43,430 bases of DNA from a virus: positions 1 through 43,430 of IMG/VR virus record IMGVR_UViG_3300031566_000109, one strand, 5' to 3'. How positions within the stretch are numbered: the stretch's first letter is position 1; each line of letters opens with the position of its first letter. The position numbers were made by a program, and so were the translations under genes. Under the pieces are notes generated by a model. That model was not told where the DNA came from, made no database searches, and worked only from the letters and a program-made list of their open reading frames with translations. Of this stretch, positions 29,250-38,451 are shown one piece after another.

Positions 29250-29985
29250 CGATGATGTTTTCGAGACGTTTCTGAGGACTTTCAGGAAGGTTTCAGGCGC
29301 TCATTTACAAGTTTATACCGACAATGTACCCCTTGGACTTCAAAAGAAGTGGTCTAACGACTACCAAGTGGTATGGGTAAATATTGAGTCCATGAAGGGC
29401 AAAAGGTGTTACGTCAAGATGCAGGCGGTCAGGAGCGCCCTGTCTAAGTGTAAAGACGGCGACAGGATAATCGTTTCCGACGTAGATACATACTATCTTG
29501 CCGACCCGTTCTTGGCGTTTAGTAAATTAGATTATCAACAGAATCTCGCACACGACAATCACGGAACTTGCAATTTTGATATAGGCGTTACGCTAAGACT
29601 CCACTCTTATAAGTTTCCGGTCAATTCCGGCGTGTTCTTTATCAACGTGAACAAGAAAAGCAGGGAATCTTTTGACTACTTTGATGTATACGCAGAAGAC
29701 CACAAAAACAGTTGGGATTGGTTTGTTGACCAAGACTTCATTAACTTCTTGTACGAATGTGGCGAAGCTGTTGATGTTGGCTGGGAGTACAACTTCTGCC
29801 CGAACACCGATTATTTTGGGGTTGACAAGGCCGCCGATATGATTAAGAGGGCTTACGAATCCAAATCAGTTAAAGTTCTTCATTTGAAAAGCGAATTGAA
29901 GATGTGTATTTACGAAGGTTTTTTGGAAGATGCCGTGACCAAACACCTAAAAGGTGGTTGGGACTGGCGGAAAGAAGGCGCTTAA
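29215..29985 (+). CDS. GT-A fold glycosyltransferase (GT8-like)
   Basis: The ATG at 29215 follows AAGGAGAGAAA, giving 256 residues. The nucleotide-sugar site is clear: RIIVSDVDTYYL has the DxD at 89-91, FPVNSGVFFIN (135-143) is the acceptor-side block, and WFVDQDFINF (170-178) follows, as in GT8-like nucleotide-sugar transferases. A metal-dependent sugar transfer is expected; acceptor unknown. It starts a three-gene overlap series with a methyltransferase and a second glycosyltransferase. Confidence 0.82.
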   Translation: MDICTAMYHRVSDDVFETFLRTFRKVSGAHLQVYTDNVPLGLQKKWSNDYQVVWVNIESMKGKRCYVKMQAVRSALSKCKDGDRIIVSDVDTYYLADPFLAFSKLDYQQNLAHDNHGTCNFDIGVTLRLHSYKFPVNSGVFFINVNKKSRESFDYFDVYAEDHKNSWDWFVDQDFINFLYECGEAVDVGWEYNFCPNTDYFGVDKAADMIKRAYESKSVKVLHLKSELKMCIYEGFLEDAVTKHLKGGWDWRKEGA

Positions 29986-30626
29986 TGACGAAATCTTTGT
30001 GGTGCATACCGGCGGATGACAAGCCAATAATGGCCCGTTACGTAAATCTTCTCGATACCATAAAAGAGAATGACTGTAAAGTCATAATGGAAATCGGGGT
30101 CTTTAACGGGTTTCACGGCAAGCAGATGATATTGGCTGCGCTTGAGACCCTTGGCGAGGTTCATTATTACGGCTTTGATTTGTTCGAGGACGCTACCCTT
30201 GAAATTCTGGAAAAGGAAGTAGCGCCTCGGCCGCCAACAATGGTAAGGGTGCAGGAGAATATGAAAGGCGCAGGCGTACAAGTCCAGCTTTTTAAGGGGT
30301 TTTCGGTTGATACCGTACCCTTGTTTGCAACAATGAATATTCAACCCGACCTTATTTTCATAGACGGCAGCCACACAACAGAGAATACACGAATTGACTG
30401 GGACAACTGCAAGAAGTTAATGCACGAAACCACTATCGTCTTTTTCGACGATTACATGTCGAACTTCAAAGAGATTGGCTGGGGCTGTAACGAGGTTGTT
30501 GACGCTATTGAAGGGTATAATATCGAGTTTTGCGAGCCGCACGATACGTACATGGCGAGAAGGCCGTATACAGAAGAAAGGTTTTTAACCGAAGCGAGGT
30601 TGGTCAAAGTATGGAATGCCCACTAA
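29985..30626 (+). CDS. Class I SAM-dependent methyltransferase (Methyltransf_24-like)
   Basis: The ATG overlaps the previous stop (TAATG); 213 residues. IMEIGVFNGFHGKQMI (34-49) is motif I, YYGFDLFED the acidic motif II, LIFIDGSHTTENTRIDW and IVFFDDY the later blocks. This family often methylates sugars or makes sugar-linked changes, and it lies between two glycosyltransferases. The methyl acceptor is unknown. It overlaps the next gene by 16 bases. Confidence 0.82.
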   Translation: MTKSLWCIPADDKPIMARYVNLLDTIKENDCKVIMEIGVFNGFHGKQMILAALETLGEVHYYGFDLFEDATLEILEKEVAPRPPTMVRVQENMKGAGVQVQLFKGFSVDTVPLFATMNIQPDLIFIDGSHTTENTRIDWDNCKKLMHETTIVFFDDYMSNFKEIGWGCNEVVDAIEGYNIEFCEPHDTYMARRPYTEERFLTEARLVKVWNAH

Positions 30627-31588
30627 CAAAACTTGGTCATTGTGAGAAAATTGACAGGAAAGTCCCGCCTATGTTCTGTTTGTCCTGCCAAGGAGATGCA
30701 GAGCAGATAAATAAGTGGAAAAGGGTGGACATATTAAAATGGCGAGAAGAAAATACTCCACCGCTTACTGAACAGCAGAAGGCCGACAAGGACATGGTTT
30801 CTGTGATAATGCCGGCAAGGGACTGTGAAGAGCCTTATATCCAAAAGACTATTGACAACCTTAGAGAAACGGCGGTCGGCCCGATTGAGATTATCGTTAT
30901 CTGCGACGGCTGGGAAGGTAAATACGGCGACTTTACTCTGTGTACTGCCGAATGTGAGGGCCAGAGGGCTATATGCAATAAGGCAGTTAAATACGCTAAG
31001 GGAAAATATCTTTACAGGCTCGATGCACACGTGGCAATGAGCGACGGATGGGATGCGAGAATGAAATCGTCCTGCGGAGAGAAGGACTTAATTTGTCCCG
31101 TGTTCGACCATTTAGATATAGAAACGTGGAGTCCTACCGGAAGGGATACGGCATTCTGGTATTTAGACCCTGAGTTAAAATGTGCTTCCGTCAGACCGTG
31201 GATACCGCCCCAGTTAAGAAAGATAGAAGAACCGACAATGGCCCAGCCCGGTGGGGCGTGGATGGTCAGAAAGAAGAGATATGAAGAACTCGGCGGTCAC
31301 GATGAATGGCTCGGCAAGCACGGAGCAGTCGGGCCGGAGTGGTCGCTAAAGACATGGCTCACTGGAGGGAATGTTTTAATTAGAACCGATGTTGTATGTT
31401 CGCATTATTTTAGAAGTAAATCGCCTTACGGGTACGATTGGAACGAGAGGGAGAAGGCGTTCAGGGAACTGAAGAGAATGTGGGTTGCCGGAACCGATAA
31501 GAGACGGACGAGGCCGATGGAATGGCTATTATACAAATTCAATAGTTACGTAAAATACCGACCAACTTCGAGGGTTACTTTAAGATAA
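30611..31588 (+). CDS. GT-A glycosyltransferase resembling polypeptide GalNAc transferases
   Basis: ATG at 30611, 325 residues. The N-terminal tag has Cys and His (CPLTKLGHC, MFCLSC). The GT domain begins VSVIMPARDCEEPYIQ, has the DxH triad DAH at 138-140, GGAWMV at 214-219, ELGGHDE at 226-232 and SHYFR at 264-268. DxH and the late GG/HDE/HxFR pattern are those of the GT27 (ppGalNAc-T) catalytic core rather than ordinary bacterial GT2 with DxD. A lectin domain is missing. It may O-glycosylate a virion or host protein. Confidence 0.8.
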   Translation: MECPLTKLGHCEKIDRKVPPMFCLSCQGDAEQINKWKRVDILKWREENTPPLTEQQKADKDMVSVIMPARDCEEPYIQKTIDNLRETAVGPIEIIVICDGWEGKYGDFTLCTAECEGQRAICNKAVKYAKGKYLYRLDAHVAMSDGWDARMKSSCGEKDLICPVFDHLDIETWSPTGRDTAFWYLDPELKCASVRPWIPPQLRKIEEPTMAQPGGAWMVRKKRYEELGGHDEWLGKHGAVGPEWSLKTWLTGGNVLIRTDVVCSHYFRSKSPYGYDWNEREKAFRELKRMWVAGTDKRRTRPMEWLLYKFNSYVKYRPTSRVTLR

Positions 31589-31918
31589 ATGCCTCTCTAC
31601 GAATACAGATGTAAATGTGGCAAGATTACGATGGAGATTCGTAGTTTCGCCAAGGCCAACAAACCCGTGACCTGTAAGTGTGGCGGTAAGACCCGCAAGA
31701 TAATATCACGACCCAATCTTATCACTGATACGAACTTTGGTTACACTGGCAAATACGATGGCAGATTTGGCGGACCAAAGATAGAGGGCAGGCAGGATTT
31801 CTGGAGGAGAGTAAAGAACCAAGGTCTTAAAGAAGTCGATTTGAAGGAGTTGGCCGACAGGCCGCAAACTATGGAAAAGCGGCTTGCTAAGCGACTCTCG
31901 ACAATAAACGCCGACTAA
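31589..31918 (+). CDS. FmdB-like zinc-ribbon protein
   Basis: The protein has 109 residues and abuts the gene before it. MPLYEYRCKCGK and VTCKCGGKTRKIIS form the FmdB/CxxC_CxxC zinc ribbon, followed by a Gly/Arg-rich and a helical part. In phages such proteins are common near the head genes; function unknown. Confidence 0.8.
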   Translation: MPLYEYRCKCGKITMEIRSFAKANKPVTCKCGGKTRKIISRPNLITDTNFGYTGKYDGRFGGPKIEGRQDFWRRVKNQGLKEVDLKELADRPQTMEKRLAKRLSTINAD

Positions 31919-31928
31919 TACGGGGGCA

Positions 31929-31945
31929 ATAGAGACGTTCTCTAT
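31929..31945 (+). repeat. ATAGAGA/TCTCTAT hairpin before the scaffold gene
   Basis: Perfect 7-base arms with a 3-base loop in the 62-base gap. It has no T-run; it may be a mRNA processing site or stabiliser for the head-gene transcript. Confidence 0.4.
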
Positions 31946-31980
31946 CCTGTATCGGCTCACTTCATAAATGGGGGCTTATT

Positions 31981-32895
31981 ATGGCCAAAGAAGGAATCGT
32001 TAGTTCTACAGACACGTCTGAAAATGTAGGCGCAGAGGAAACCTCTGTAAAAATGGACGAAGCATTCGAGTCGGACACCGAACAGGTAGAAACCGAACAA
32101 CTCGAAAAAGACGGTTCGGCACAGACCGAGCAAACCGCATTTGACTGGGGGAGTTACGGCTTCCCTGAACTGGTAGGTAAGGACGCTGAGTACGTTAAGA
32201 ACCACTTTTCGTTCACACGCCGCCAGTATGGTCGTCAGGCCAATGAGTTAGGTGAACTGCGCAGGCGGGCCGAGGAACTCAAAAAACTAAGAGAGCAAGT
32301 GACCGGCAAAGAAACTCCCGCCAAAGAGATTGTTTCTGAGATGGACGACTTTGAATTGCAGGCATTTGCGAATTTGTTTAATCAGAATCCTCACGCCGCC
32401 ATCGACAAGTTTATCAAGCCAGGTCTTAAAGAATCCCTGAAGGCAGACCTTATAAAGGAACTTCGGGAGGAATTCGGCAAGACCGTTGATGAGAAAGTCG
32501 GCAGTTTGGCTACCGAGCAGGAATGGCAGGCTTTTACGGCAAGACACCCTGATTACGAGCCGCACTTGGATGTCATGAGGACTTTAATGACCAATGAATA
32601 TCTCAGTGAAAACGTGCCGTATGAAGAGGTCTATAAGCTGGCGGTATTGGCTAAAGAGGAAGCATCGCTCTTTAGTGACACATGCGCGCTTATGGCCAAG
32701 GGACTTCCTTTTGAACAAGCAAAAGGATATGCCGCAGCCAAAGTCCATCAATCTGCGAACGCAGACGGCAAGAAAGCACAGGTTAAGAAAGAAATCGCTT
32801 CCGCCGGTGGCGGTCTAAAGCGGTCAGTAAGTGGACAAAAAGTGTCCGAACCTGTCATAACTACGATGGACCAAGCCTTCGGTGAAGAAGACTGA
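31981..32895 (+). CDS. Scaffolding-type protein
   Basis: The protein has 304 residues, lying between portal and capsid. The acidic low-complexity start (residues 1-55) gives way to charged helices (ELGELRRRAEELKKLREQV), a helix-rich middle (FELQAFANLFNQNPHAAIDKF) and a basic C-terminal part (KKAQVKKEIASAGGGLKRS), the end that usually binds capsid protein. It should guide procapsid assembly and then leave. Confidence 0.8.
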   Translation: MAKEGIVSSTDTSENVGAEETSVKMDEAFESDTEQVETEQLEKDGSAQTEQTAFDWGSYGFPELVGKDAEYVKNHFSFTRRQYGRQANELGELRRRAEELKKLREQVTGKETPAKEIVSEMDDFELQAFANLFNQNPHAAIDKFIKPGLKESLKADLIKELREEFGKTVDEKVGSLATEQEWQAFTARHPDYEPHLDVMRTLMTNEYLSENVPYEEVYKLAVLAKEEASLFSDTCALMAKGLPFEQAKGYAAAKVHQSANADGKKAQVKKEIASAGGGLKRSVSGQKVSEPVITTMDQAFGEED

Positions 32896-32918
32896 GGGCG
32901 TTTTTAAGGAATTAAATC

Positions 32919-34040
32919 ATGGGATTAACCGATGCACAAACCGCTCAGGGTATGGCTACGCGCCACAGGAAATCAGTCAAGGCCATTGTCGCCGGACTGG
33001 TCGAGGTCAACGCCCTGTTAGCGAAGATGTTAAAAGGAGACCGTATCAAGTGGGGTGGATACGGAACACATTTCGACTGGTATGTACGTAAACTAAAAGA
33101 AACCTCTTCGTGGGTAACCGGTCAATTAGGTTCTCGTACCTTTGAGGAACGCGACCCAATGGCCAATCCGACGTTGCCGTATTGTTTTATCGATGAGAAA
33201 TACGGCGTTTCGGAGAAGTCTATTAAGACCAACCGCGCTGCGGGTGAAATGAAGATTTACGACATCCAGAAGGAAAACGCGCTCGTTGCGCAAAGTGCCT
33301 TGTATAGGGCTATTGCTGCTTCTTTGTATAGCAATGGCGCTGACGACCCGCTTGAGCCGGTCGGCCTCATGGCAATAGTAGGCGATGCCTACGCAACCAC
33401 AACCGCATCGACCGTGGCGGCATTGAAGGCTTACGCCGGAATTGCCCTTACCACCGCCGGAGTTTCAGCTTACAACGCTGCTTATTCGTCAATGGGTTGG
33501 GACAATGAGTATTGGTATCCGCTGGTCGTAAACACCGGCGAGATTCCAACCAAAAGCGCAAGTCCCTTGTGGTCTACCGACTGTATTAAGGACCTTGCGT
33601 GGATGGTACACGCAATGCAGCGGACGGCGGACAAATCCGGAACCGGCAAGATTCTCAAACCAGACCTGGCACTGATGAATACTGACCCGTGGAGTGCGTT
33701 AATGGCACTACTGGCAACAAGCCAGACCACATATAACATTCCTTTGGGTTCTGCCACGCCGGAATTGGCCAACTTCTCACATATCAAAGTAGGCACCCTT
33801 GATGTAGTTTTTGATGAGAATGTACCAGACGACGCCGGCTCAGAGGAACGAGTTCTCGTTCTGGATTCAAAGGCGTTTGTACTTGAAACCTGTAACACAA
33901 AGTCAGAAGGCCTGGTTGAAGGCCAATGGAAGCAAAACGACCCCGAGGTCGTTGGTGGGGTCGGCATTTACAAGTCCAATATGGGCCTGCGCTGCGAATC
34001 TCCTCACGCCGTTGGCGTTATTCTGGCCTGCGACACATAG
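32919..34040 (+). CDS. Major capsid protein
   Basis: The protein has 373 residues, directly after the scaffold. It contains blocks expected of the HK97 fold: a helical N-arm, an E-loop-like part (WVTGQLGSRTFEERDPMANP), a spine-helix-like MKIYDIQKENALVAQSALYRAIAASLYSNG, and a C-terminal beta-rich part ending in VGIYKSNMGLRCESPHAVGVILAC. No protease gene was found. Identification rests on position, size and composition. Confidence 0.82.
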   Translation: MGLTDAQTAQGMATRHRKSVKAIVAGLVEVNALLAKMLKGDRIKWGGYGTHFDWYVRKLKETSSWVTGQLGSRTFEERDPMANPTLPYCFIDEKYGVSEKSIKTNRAAGEMKIYDIQKENALVAQSALYRAIAASLYSNGADDPLEPVGLMAIVGDAYATTTASTVAALKAYAGIALTTAGVSAYNAAYSSMGWDNEYWYPLVVNTGEIPTKSASPLWSTDCIKDLAWMVHAMQRTADKSGTGKILKPDLALMNTDPWSALMALLATSQTTYNIPLGSATPELANFSHIKVGTLDVVFDENVPDDAGSEERVLVLDSKAFVLETCNTKSEGLVEGQWKQNDPEVVGGVGIYKSNMGLRCESPHAVGVILACDT

Positions 34041-34057
34041 TCTAAAGGAGGCCAATC

Positions 34058-34807
34058 ATGGCTAAGTTTTTACCTAATTGTGGAATCCCTGTAGATTTTG
34101 AAGGATTCCAAAACGCAAGGTCGCCGAGGGACGTAGTTGTGTTCTTCGACGACTTTTTGGGAGCATCCTGGAGTTCCAGTGCTGACGCAGCCAAATGGAA
34201 TTACACCCTTATTACCACCCAAGCAACGCTTCCGACCTGTCTCGACGGGACAGATGCGGCAGAAGATGAAGCTGGTGGTATTCTTAAACTCGGAGTTGAT
34301 AACACCGCCGATGAGGGCATCAACATGCAGGTGAACGGTGAACAGTTCCATTTGGACGGTGGTTATCCGCTGTACTTCGAGGTCCGCGTCAACGCTGCAA
34401 GCATCCTTGATATAGACTGGTTCATTGGTCTTGCCCAGACGGATGCCGAAATTATCACCGGTGGGGTCACTAACAGAGTAGGTTTTGAATCTGTCATAGG
34501 CACAATGAGCTTTGTTTCGGAAGATGCTGACAGCCAGAAAACAGTTGGCACAGCTATTACCGAAGCTGCCGACGACTGGATTCGCCTTGCTTTCTTCTGG
34601 GACGGCAAGAAGTTGCATTTCTCGGTTGACATCAACGATAACGGTGAGTTCGAGTACAAGGGCTGTCTGGTTGCTGCGACTACGGCACATTATGTGCCGC
34701 AGGCGATTATGATGACCCCAACGATAGAGGCTATCGTAGCCGCGACAGGCGGAACGTATCTCTACGTTGACTACGTACTCTGTATGCAACAAAGGTTTAG
34801 TGAATAG
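34058..34807 (+). CDS. Head decoration or jelly-roll protein
   Basis: The protein has 249 residues after AAAGGAGG. It is strand-rich with VVFFDDFLGASWSS, YFEVRVNAASILDIDWFIGLAQTD, WIRLAFFWDGKKLHFSVD and YLYVDYVLCMQQ, the pattern of a concanavalin-like jelly roll. Placed right after the capsid gene, it is probably a surface decoration or fibre domain. Carbohydrate binding is possible. Confidence 0.65.
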   Translation: MAKFLPNCGIPVDFEGFQNARSPRDVVVFFDDFLGASWSSSADAAKWNYTLITTQATLPTCLDGTDAAEDEAGGILKLGVDNTADEGINMQVNGEQFHLDGGYPLYFEVRVNAASILDIDWFIGLAQTDAEIITGGVTNRVGFESVIGTMSFVSEDADSQKTVGTAITEAADDWIRLAFFWDGKKLHFSVDINDNGEFEYKGCLVAATTAHYVPQAIMMTPTIEAIVAATGGTYLYVDYVLCMQQRFSE

Positions 34808-34827
34808 TTTTCTCTCCTTTCTCTGTG

Positions 34828-34847
34828 GGCGCGTCTTCGGGCGCGCC
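34828..34847 (+). repeat. GGCGCG/CGCGCC hairpin after the decoration gene
   Basis: A 6-base GC-only stem with an 8-base loop (TCTTCGGG) lies 20 bases after the stop. No T-run follows, so it may only reduce read-through or protect the capsid mRNA. Confidence 0.45.
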
Positions 34848-34871
34848 TATGGGAGGGAATTAAGGAACAAT

Positions 34872-35111
34872 ATGTCAAAATTAAATGGATATACCAAACT
34901 TGTGGCGAGTTTCCTCGTTGGCCTTGCAGTTCCAGGCCTTATAGCGTGGGGTTCACTTCATAATCAGGTCAAAATAAACAGGGAGCAAATCGGCAATGCA
35001 GTTAAGCAAGAGGCTTTTTCTGAGTACAAAGATGGTGTTGAAAACCAGCTTGAATCGCTGAATGATAATGTTAAAAAAATCCTGGATACGTTACTGAAGG
35101 AGCAGAAATGA
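34872..35111 (+). CDS. Holin-like one-TM protein
   Basis: ATG at 34872 (TTAAGGAACA before it), 79 residues. One hydrophobic segment (VASFLVGLAVPGLIAWGSL, about 11-29) is followed by a heptad-like coil (VKINREQIGNAVKQEAF, VENQLESLNDNVKKILDTLL). This is a frequent layout for phage holins and membrane anchors. It overlaps the next gene by 4 bases. Confidence 0.55.
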   Translation: MSKLNGYTKLVASFLVGLAVPGLIAWGSLHNQVKINREQIGNAVKQEAFSEYKDGVENQLESLNDNVKKILDTLLKEQK

Positions 35112-35671
35112 AAAAGTTAATAGTCTTTTTAATACTGACCTTAGGTTTGCTTTCCGGCACTGCCAGTGGCAAAGCTTACACCGAGAGTATATTCCTTTCT
35201 AACGGCGCAACTGACGTAAATCTGTATATCTTGATGGAAGACGCGGCTGACGACCCGTGTGATGGCCTTACTGTAACCAACTTTGATATGTATTATCTCG
35301 AAGATGGAACGGCGTGGTGTACCAAAAGAGATGCAAATGCTTTGGGTTCTGCCGTTGCCGCACACGACGACTGGGAGGCACATGATTGCAATTTTGGTGT
35401 TTACCGCGTTGATTTTCCTGATGCCGCTTTTGACGGAGGAGTAGGCAAGCAAGTTATTCTATACGTTACCGACGCAGCCACGGCCAATACAAGCGATGTT
35501 GCTATTTTGACGGTCATATTAACTGATATAGCAACGGCAACGAACCAAGCAACAATAGCGGGCTATATTGACACAGAAATAGCGGCCATACTCGCCGACA
35601 CTAACGATATTCAGGAAGATTGGTCAACCACGATTGGGTACATTGCAGACCTCTGGCTCGATGCCGGATAG
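35108..35671 (+). CDS. Secreted beta-domain protein
   Basis: The protein has 187 residues: a signal peptide (KKLIVFLILTLGLLSGTASG) and a beta-sandwich-like region (VNLYILMEDAADDP, WEAHDCNFGVYRVDFPDAAF, KQVILYVTDAAT), then a helical C-terminus (ATNQATIAGYIDTEIAAILADTND) like a trimer stalk. The beta domain resembles the N-terminal domain of the following adaptor gene, suggesting shared origin. An export signal on a protein coded among tail genes is unusual. Confidence 0.65.
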   Translation: MKKLIVFLILTLGLLSGTASGKAYTESIFLSNGATDVNLYILMEDAADDPCDGLTVTNFDMYYLEDGTAWCTKRDANALGSAVAAHDDWEAHDCNFGVYRVDFPDAAFDGGVGKQVILYVTDAATANTSDVAILTVILTDIATATNQATIAGYIDTEIAAILADTNDIQEDWSTTIGYIADLWLDAG

Positions 35672-35680
35672 GAGTTATAA

Positions 35681-36745
35681 ATGGCGAATGAATTATTTGT
35701 GGCTCACCAGCCAAGCAAAACCATCTATGCTATTTTGTGGAAAGTTTCTACTAACTACGTTTGGGACACGGGCGATGAGGCCCTTGAAGCCGCCGGTACG
35801 TGGAACGCCACAAGGATGGCCCAGTGCGATATTGCCTTAACTGACAGGGGGGGTGGCTACTACACAGCTACTTTTCCGGCCGCCTGTACGACAGAAGGTA
35901 TTTACCGAGTACTATATTACGAGAGGGCCGGTGCAGCGCCGGCAACTACCGACCGGAGAATAAAAGAGCAGGAAATCAACTGGAACGGCACTTCGGAAGT
36001 CACCAGCCCGACAGCTACGGGTTCGGGGTATACCCTGGCCGACCTAATGAGTATTTGCTATTATCACGGCTGGCATGACAAGTCTACTGATGGGGCAAGT
36101 GCTCTTACAAGGTTTATCAACCAGACAATATACAAACTAACCACTCTCGCTCCATGGCCGGAATATCACAGAAGGAACGGGAGGATAACTCTGGCCACAT
36201 CTGACAATGATTACGTCTGCACCGATTCCGATGACACGGAAATTGAAGGGCTGGGCAAAGTAGGTCCCGTTATCAGCGCTGCCAGAAGCGTTCCTCTCAA
36301 CGAGATAACAATAGAAGAATGGCTGTTCGAGACGACCTATCACGCGGGTACTGGCCAACCTCTTCAGTACGCACTAAGAAAGTATCTAAGTTCAGGACTG
36401 GTCAGGCAGGAGATGTTGGTCTATCCGAATCCAACGAGTTCACAAAACGGGGACTATCTCTACTTTCCTTACTGGGTACAGCCAGTTGAATTAGCTCTAT
36501 CTACTGATACTACCGACTGGCCCAATTACAGGGCGTGGCTCCTGGAAGAAGCATTAGAAATGAGAATAGCTTCCGGCAAGAGGGATACACAGGGGACTAT
36601 TCTGGAATCGCAGGACTTTATGATGATGGTGGAAAGGGCGTTTGCCGATTCCCGAACAAGCTACATGCCGATTCAGGCCAAGTCAATCGAAGCTATAGCG
36701 CCCGGTAAGTGGACACTTGACAATATAAATAAGGTATTCTCGTGA
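35681..36745 (+). CDS. Tail adaptor (head-tail connector) protein
   Basis: The protein has 354 residues. An N-terminal beta domain (1-105; AILWKVSTNYVWDTGDEALEA, GYYTATFPAACTTEGIYRVLYYERAG) is followed by an adaptor-like part: TLADLMSICYYHGWHD, TRFINQTIYKLTTLAPWPEYHR and RAWLLEEALEMRIASGKR. The latter fits the tail-tube-A/gp4-type connector that sits under the portal in podoviruses. The next gene starts in its stop codon (GTGA), with the nozzle protein expected to follow. Confidence 0.75.
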   Translation: MANELFVAHQPSKTIYAILWKVSTNYVWDTGDEALEAAGTWNATRMAQCDIALTDRGGGYYTATFPAACTTEGIYRVLYYERAGAAPATTDRRIKEQEINWNGTSEVTSPTATGSGYTLADLMSICYYHGWHDKSTDGASALTRFINQTIYKLTTLAPWPEYHRRNGRITLATSDNDYVCTDSDDTEIEGLGKVGPVISAARSVPLNEITIEEWLFETTYHAGTGQPLQYALRKYLSSGLVRQEMLVYPNPTSSQNGDYLYFPYWVQPVELALSTDTTDWPNYRAWLLEEALEMRIASGKRDTQGTILESQDFMMMVERAFADSRTSYMPIQAKSIEAIAPGKWTLDNINKVFS

Positions 36746-38451
36746 TAAACCAGAGAATAGATACTTTCTACGGTCTGAATAATATGCTCAACCCCGCCAG
36801 CGCCGAGTACAGGGAGGGTATGGCGTATAGGAGTTATCGGGGCAGAATTGACGAGCATGGTGTATGGGCCGCGCAGTCTGCGCTTGTCGGTATAACTTCT
36901 CCGCCCTCCGAATTAGGCTCTCCACACGGCTCCGGTAATTACCTGAAATATCTGGCAGTTGACGGCACTTCCCGCGTGGTCAGTATGGGACTTGACACAA
37001 TCTGCGATGTAGGCCCGAACAAGAAATTATACTCGACTGACGGGGATACATTAAAAAACGCCGCCGGAACGGTGACGGCATACACCCCGCCTTCTGCACC
37101 GACGCCTGTGGGAACAGACGGGACCGGCAGGCAGGAGATAGGCACTTATTATTACATGTGTACCTATTACGATAATATCTATAAAAGGGAGAGTCTGCCG
37201 TCTATCGTAGCGGCGGCGACTAACGACATTGACAGGGATTCTTATGACTACAATGCGGTTGGTACGCCTACTGCCACAGATGACAAAAGAGTAAGACTGT
37301 ACCGCTCTAAAAGAACGTCGGCAGAGGACAGTGTATGGAATGCTGCCAATGTATTTTACTTCGTTACCGAACTAACAACGGGTAATTCTTATAACGACCG
37401 GATGAGCGACAGGGAAATCGGCAACGTCGAATACGAAGGGCGTGGTACTGACCCCGTAACGGCCATAGGCGCAGCGCCAGATTGTATTGCATCGTTCCAT
37501 AATCGAATGATGTATTTTTATGACAATATACTTTACTGGTCTGCCGCCGGTCAACCACAGGATGTCGCTGTTGATTACTCAGTTACAATAGACAGTACGG
37601 CGGTTGCCTGCAAGCCTAAATTGAGCATAGGCGTTTACGCTGAAGCTAAATATGAAATAACCGAACTCGACGGCCATAAAGTTTTGGCTGCTTTTCCTAT
37701 GGATGGGAAATTATGGGTCTGGACTAAAGACAGGATGGGCTTTATCGAGCCTACTAATAGGCTGGAGGGTTACAAGTTTTTTCTCAAATGGAGCGGGGTA
37801 GGGGTAACAAGCGACAAGGTTCTGGCTTTATCTCCTTACGGATTGTTCGGGGCGGATAAACAAGGTGTATGGCTGTTCGACGGGAGGAACACGCCTAAAA
37901 GACTGACCGATAAGGCAATCGACCTGCACGCAGGGGCTGATACTACTTTTTCAAATATCAATTTTGATAACAGCTTCGGGGTGTGGGTCCCGAAATTAAA
38001 CGAATACTGGTGGGGTGTGAGTGGGAAAATTCTTGCATATCAGGCTGACAGGAGGATTTTCTGCGGGCCTTATTCTTACTCCAAAACCGGCGGCTGCACG
38101 GTCGGCTCTGACGCGTACCTGACCGGCGCTGTTGCTCCGAGTATGACGACAAAAGAAGACGTTGCTCAGAATATGGAGTTCTGGTTCGGCCAGTCCGTAC
38201 CGAAAGCGATTAAAGACGAAGTTGAAGTTGAGATATGCCACTCTATTGCAGGGGGCGCAACGGCACAATTATACCAAAACGCGATAGCATCTGAAACGGG
38301 TGCTACTTCCGATACGGCCATAACCTATACTACTTCGATAGGGAAAGTAAAAGGGACAAAGAGCGGCAGGATGTTCATGTTGAAATTAACTTTGGGGGCG
38401 TATCCGCTTGCGGCGATAAGTTATAAATATCGAATTTTGGAGCCTGAATAA
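36742..38451 (+). CDS. Tail nozzle (tail-tube B-like) protein, copy 1
   Basis: GTG start overlapping the previous stop, with AAGG 7 bases before it; 569 residues. YREGMAYRSYRGRIDEHGVW, LAVDGTSRVVSMG, CIASFHNRMMYFYDNILYWS, LSPYGLFGADKQGVWLF, NSFGVWVPKLNEYWWG and GPYSYSKTGGCTVG mark a repeated-blade beta-propeller nozzle like podoviral tail tube B. A closing module of about 80 residues contains LYQNAIASETGATSD, also found in the small genes at 42843 and 43160. A paralogue without this module follows at 38621. Confidence 0.8.
   Translation: MINQRIDTFYGLNNMLNPASAEYREGMAYRSYRGRIDEHGVWAAQSALVGITSPPSELGSPHGSGNYLKYLAVDGTSRVVSMGLDTICDVGPNKKLYSTDGDTLKNAAGTVTAYTPPSAPTPVGTDGTGRQEIGTYYYMCTYYDNIYKRESLPSIVAAATNDIDRDSYDYNAVGTPTATDDKRVRLYRSKRTSAEDSVWNAANVFYFVTELTTGNSYNDRMSDREIGNVEYEGRGTDPVTAIGAAPDCIASFHNRMMYFYDNILYWSAAGQPQDVAVDYSVTIDSTAVACKPKLSIGVYAEAKYEITELDGHKVLAAFPMDGKLWVWTKDRMGFIEPTNRLEGYKFFLKWSGVGVTSDKVLALSPYGLFGADKQGVWLFDGRNTPKRLTDKAIDLHAGADTTFSNINFDNSFGVWVPKLNEYWWGVSGKILAYQADRRIFCGPYSYSKTGGCTVGSDAYLTGAVAPSMTTKEDVAQNMEFWFGQSVPKAIKDEVEVEICHSIAGGATAQLYQNAIASETGATSDTAITYTTSIGKVKGTKSGRMFMLKLTLGAYPLAAISYKYRILEPE

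Noticed and set aside
33482-33967. Minus-strand 161-codon ORF inside the capsid gene
   Set aside because: The capsid frame is clearly the coding one; this is a shadow.
34070-34792. Minus-strand 240-codon ORF
   Set aside because: It is fully antisense to the decoration protein, whose frame has a strong ribosome site and sensible sequence.
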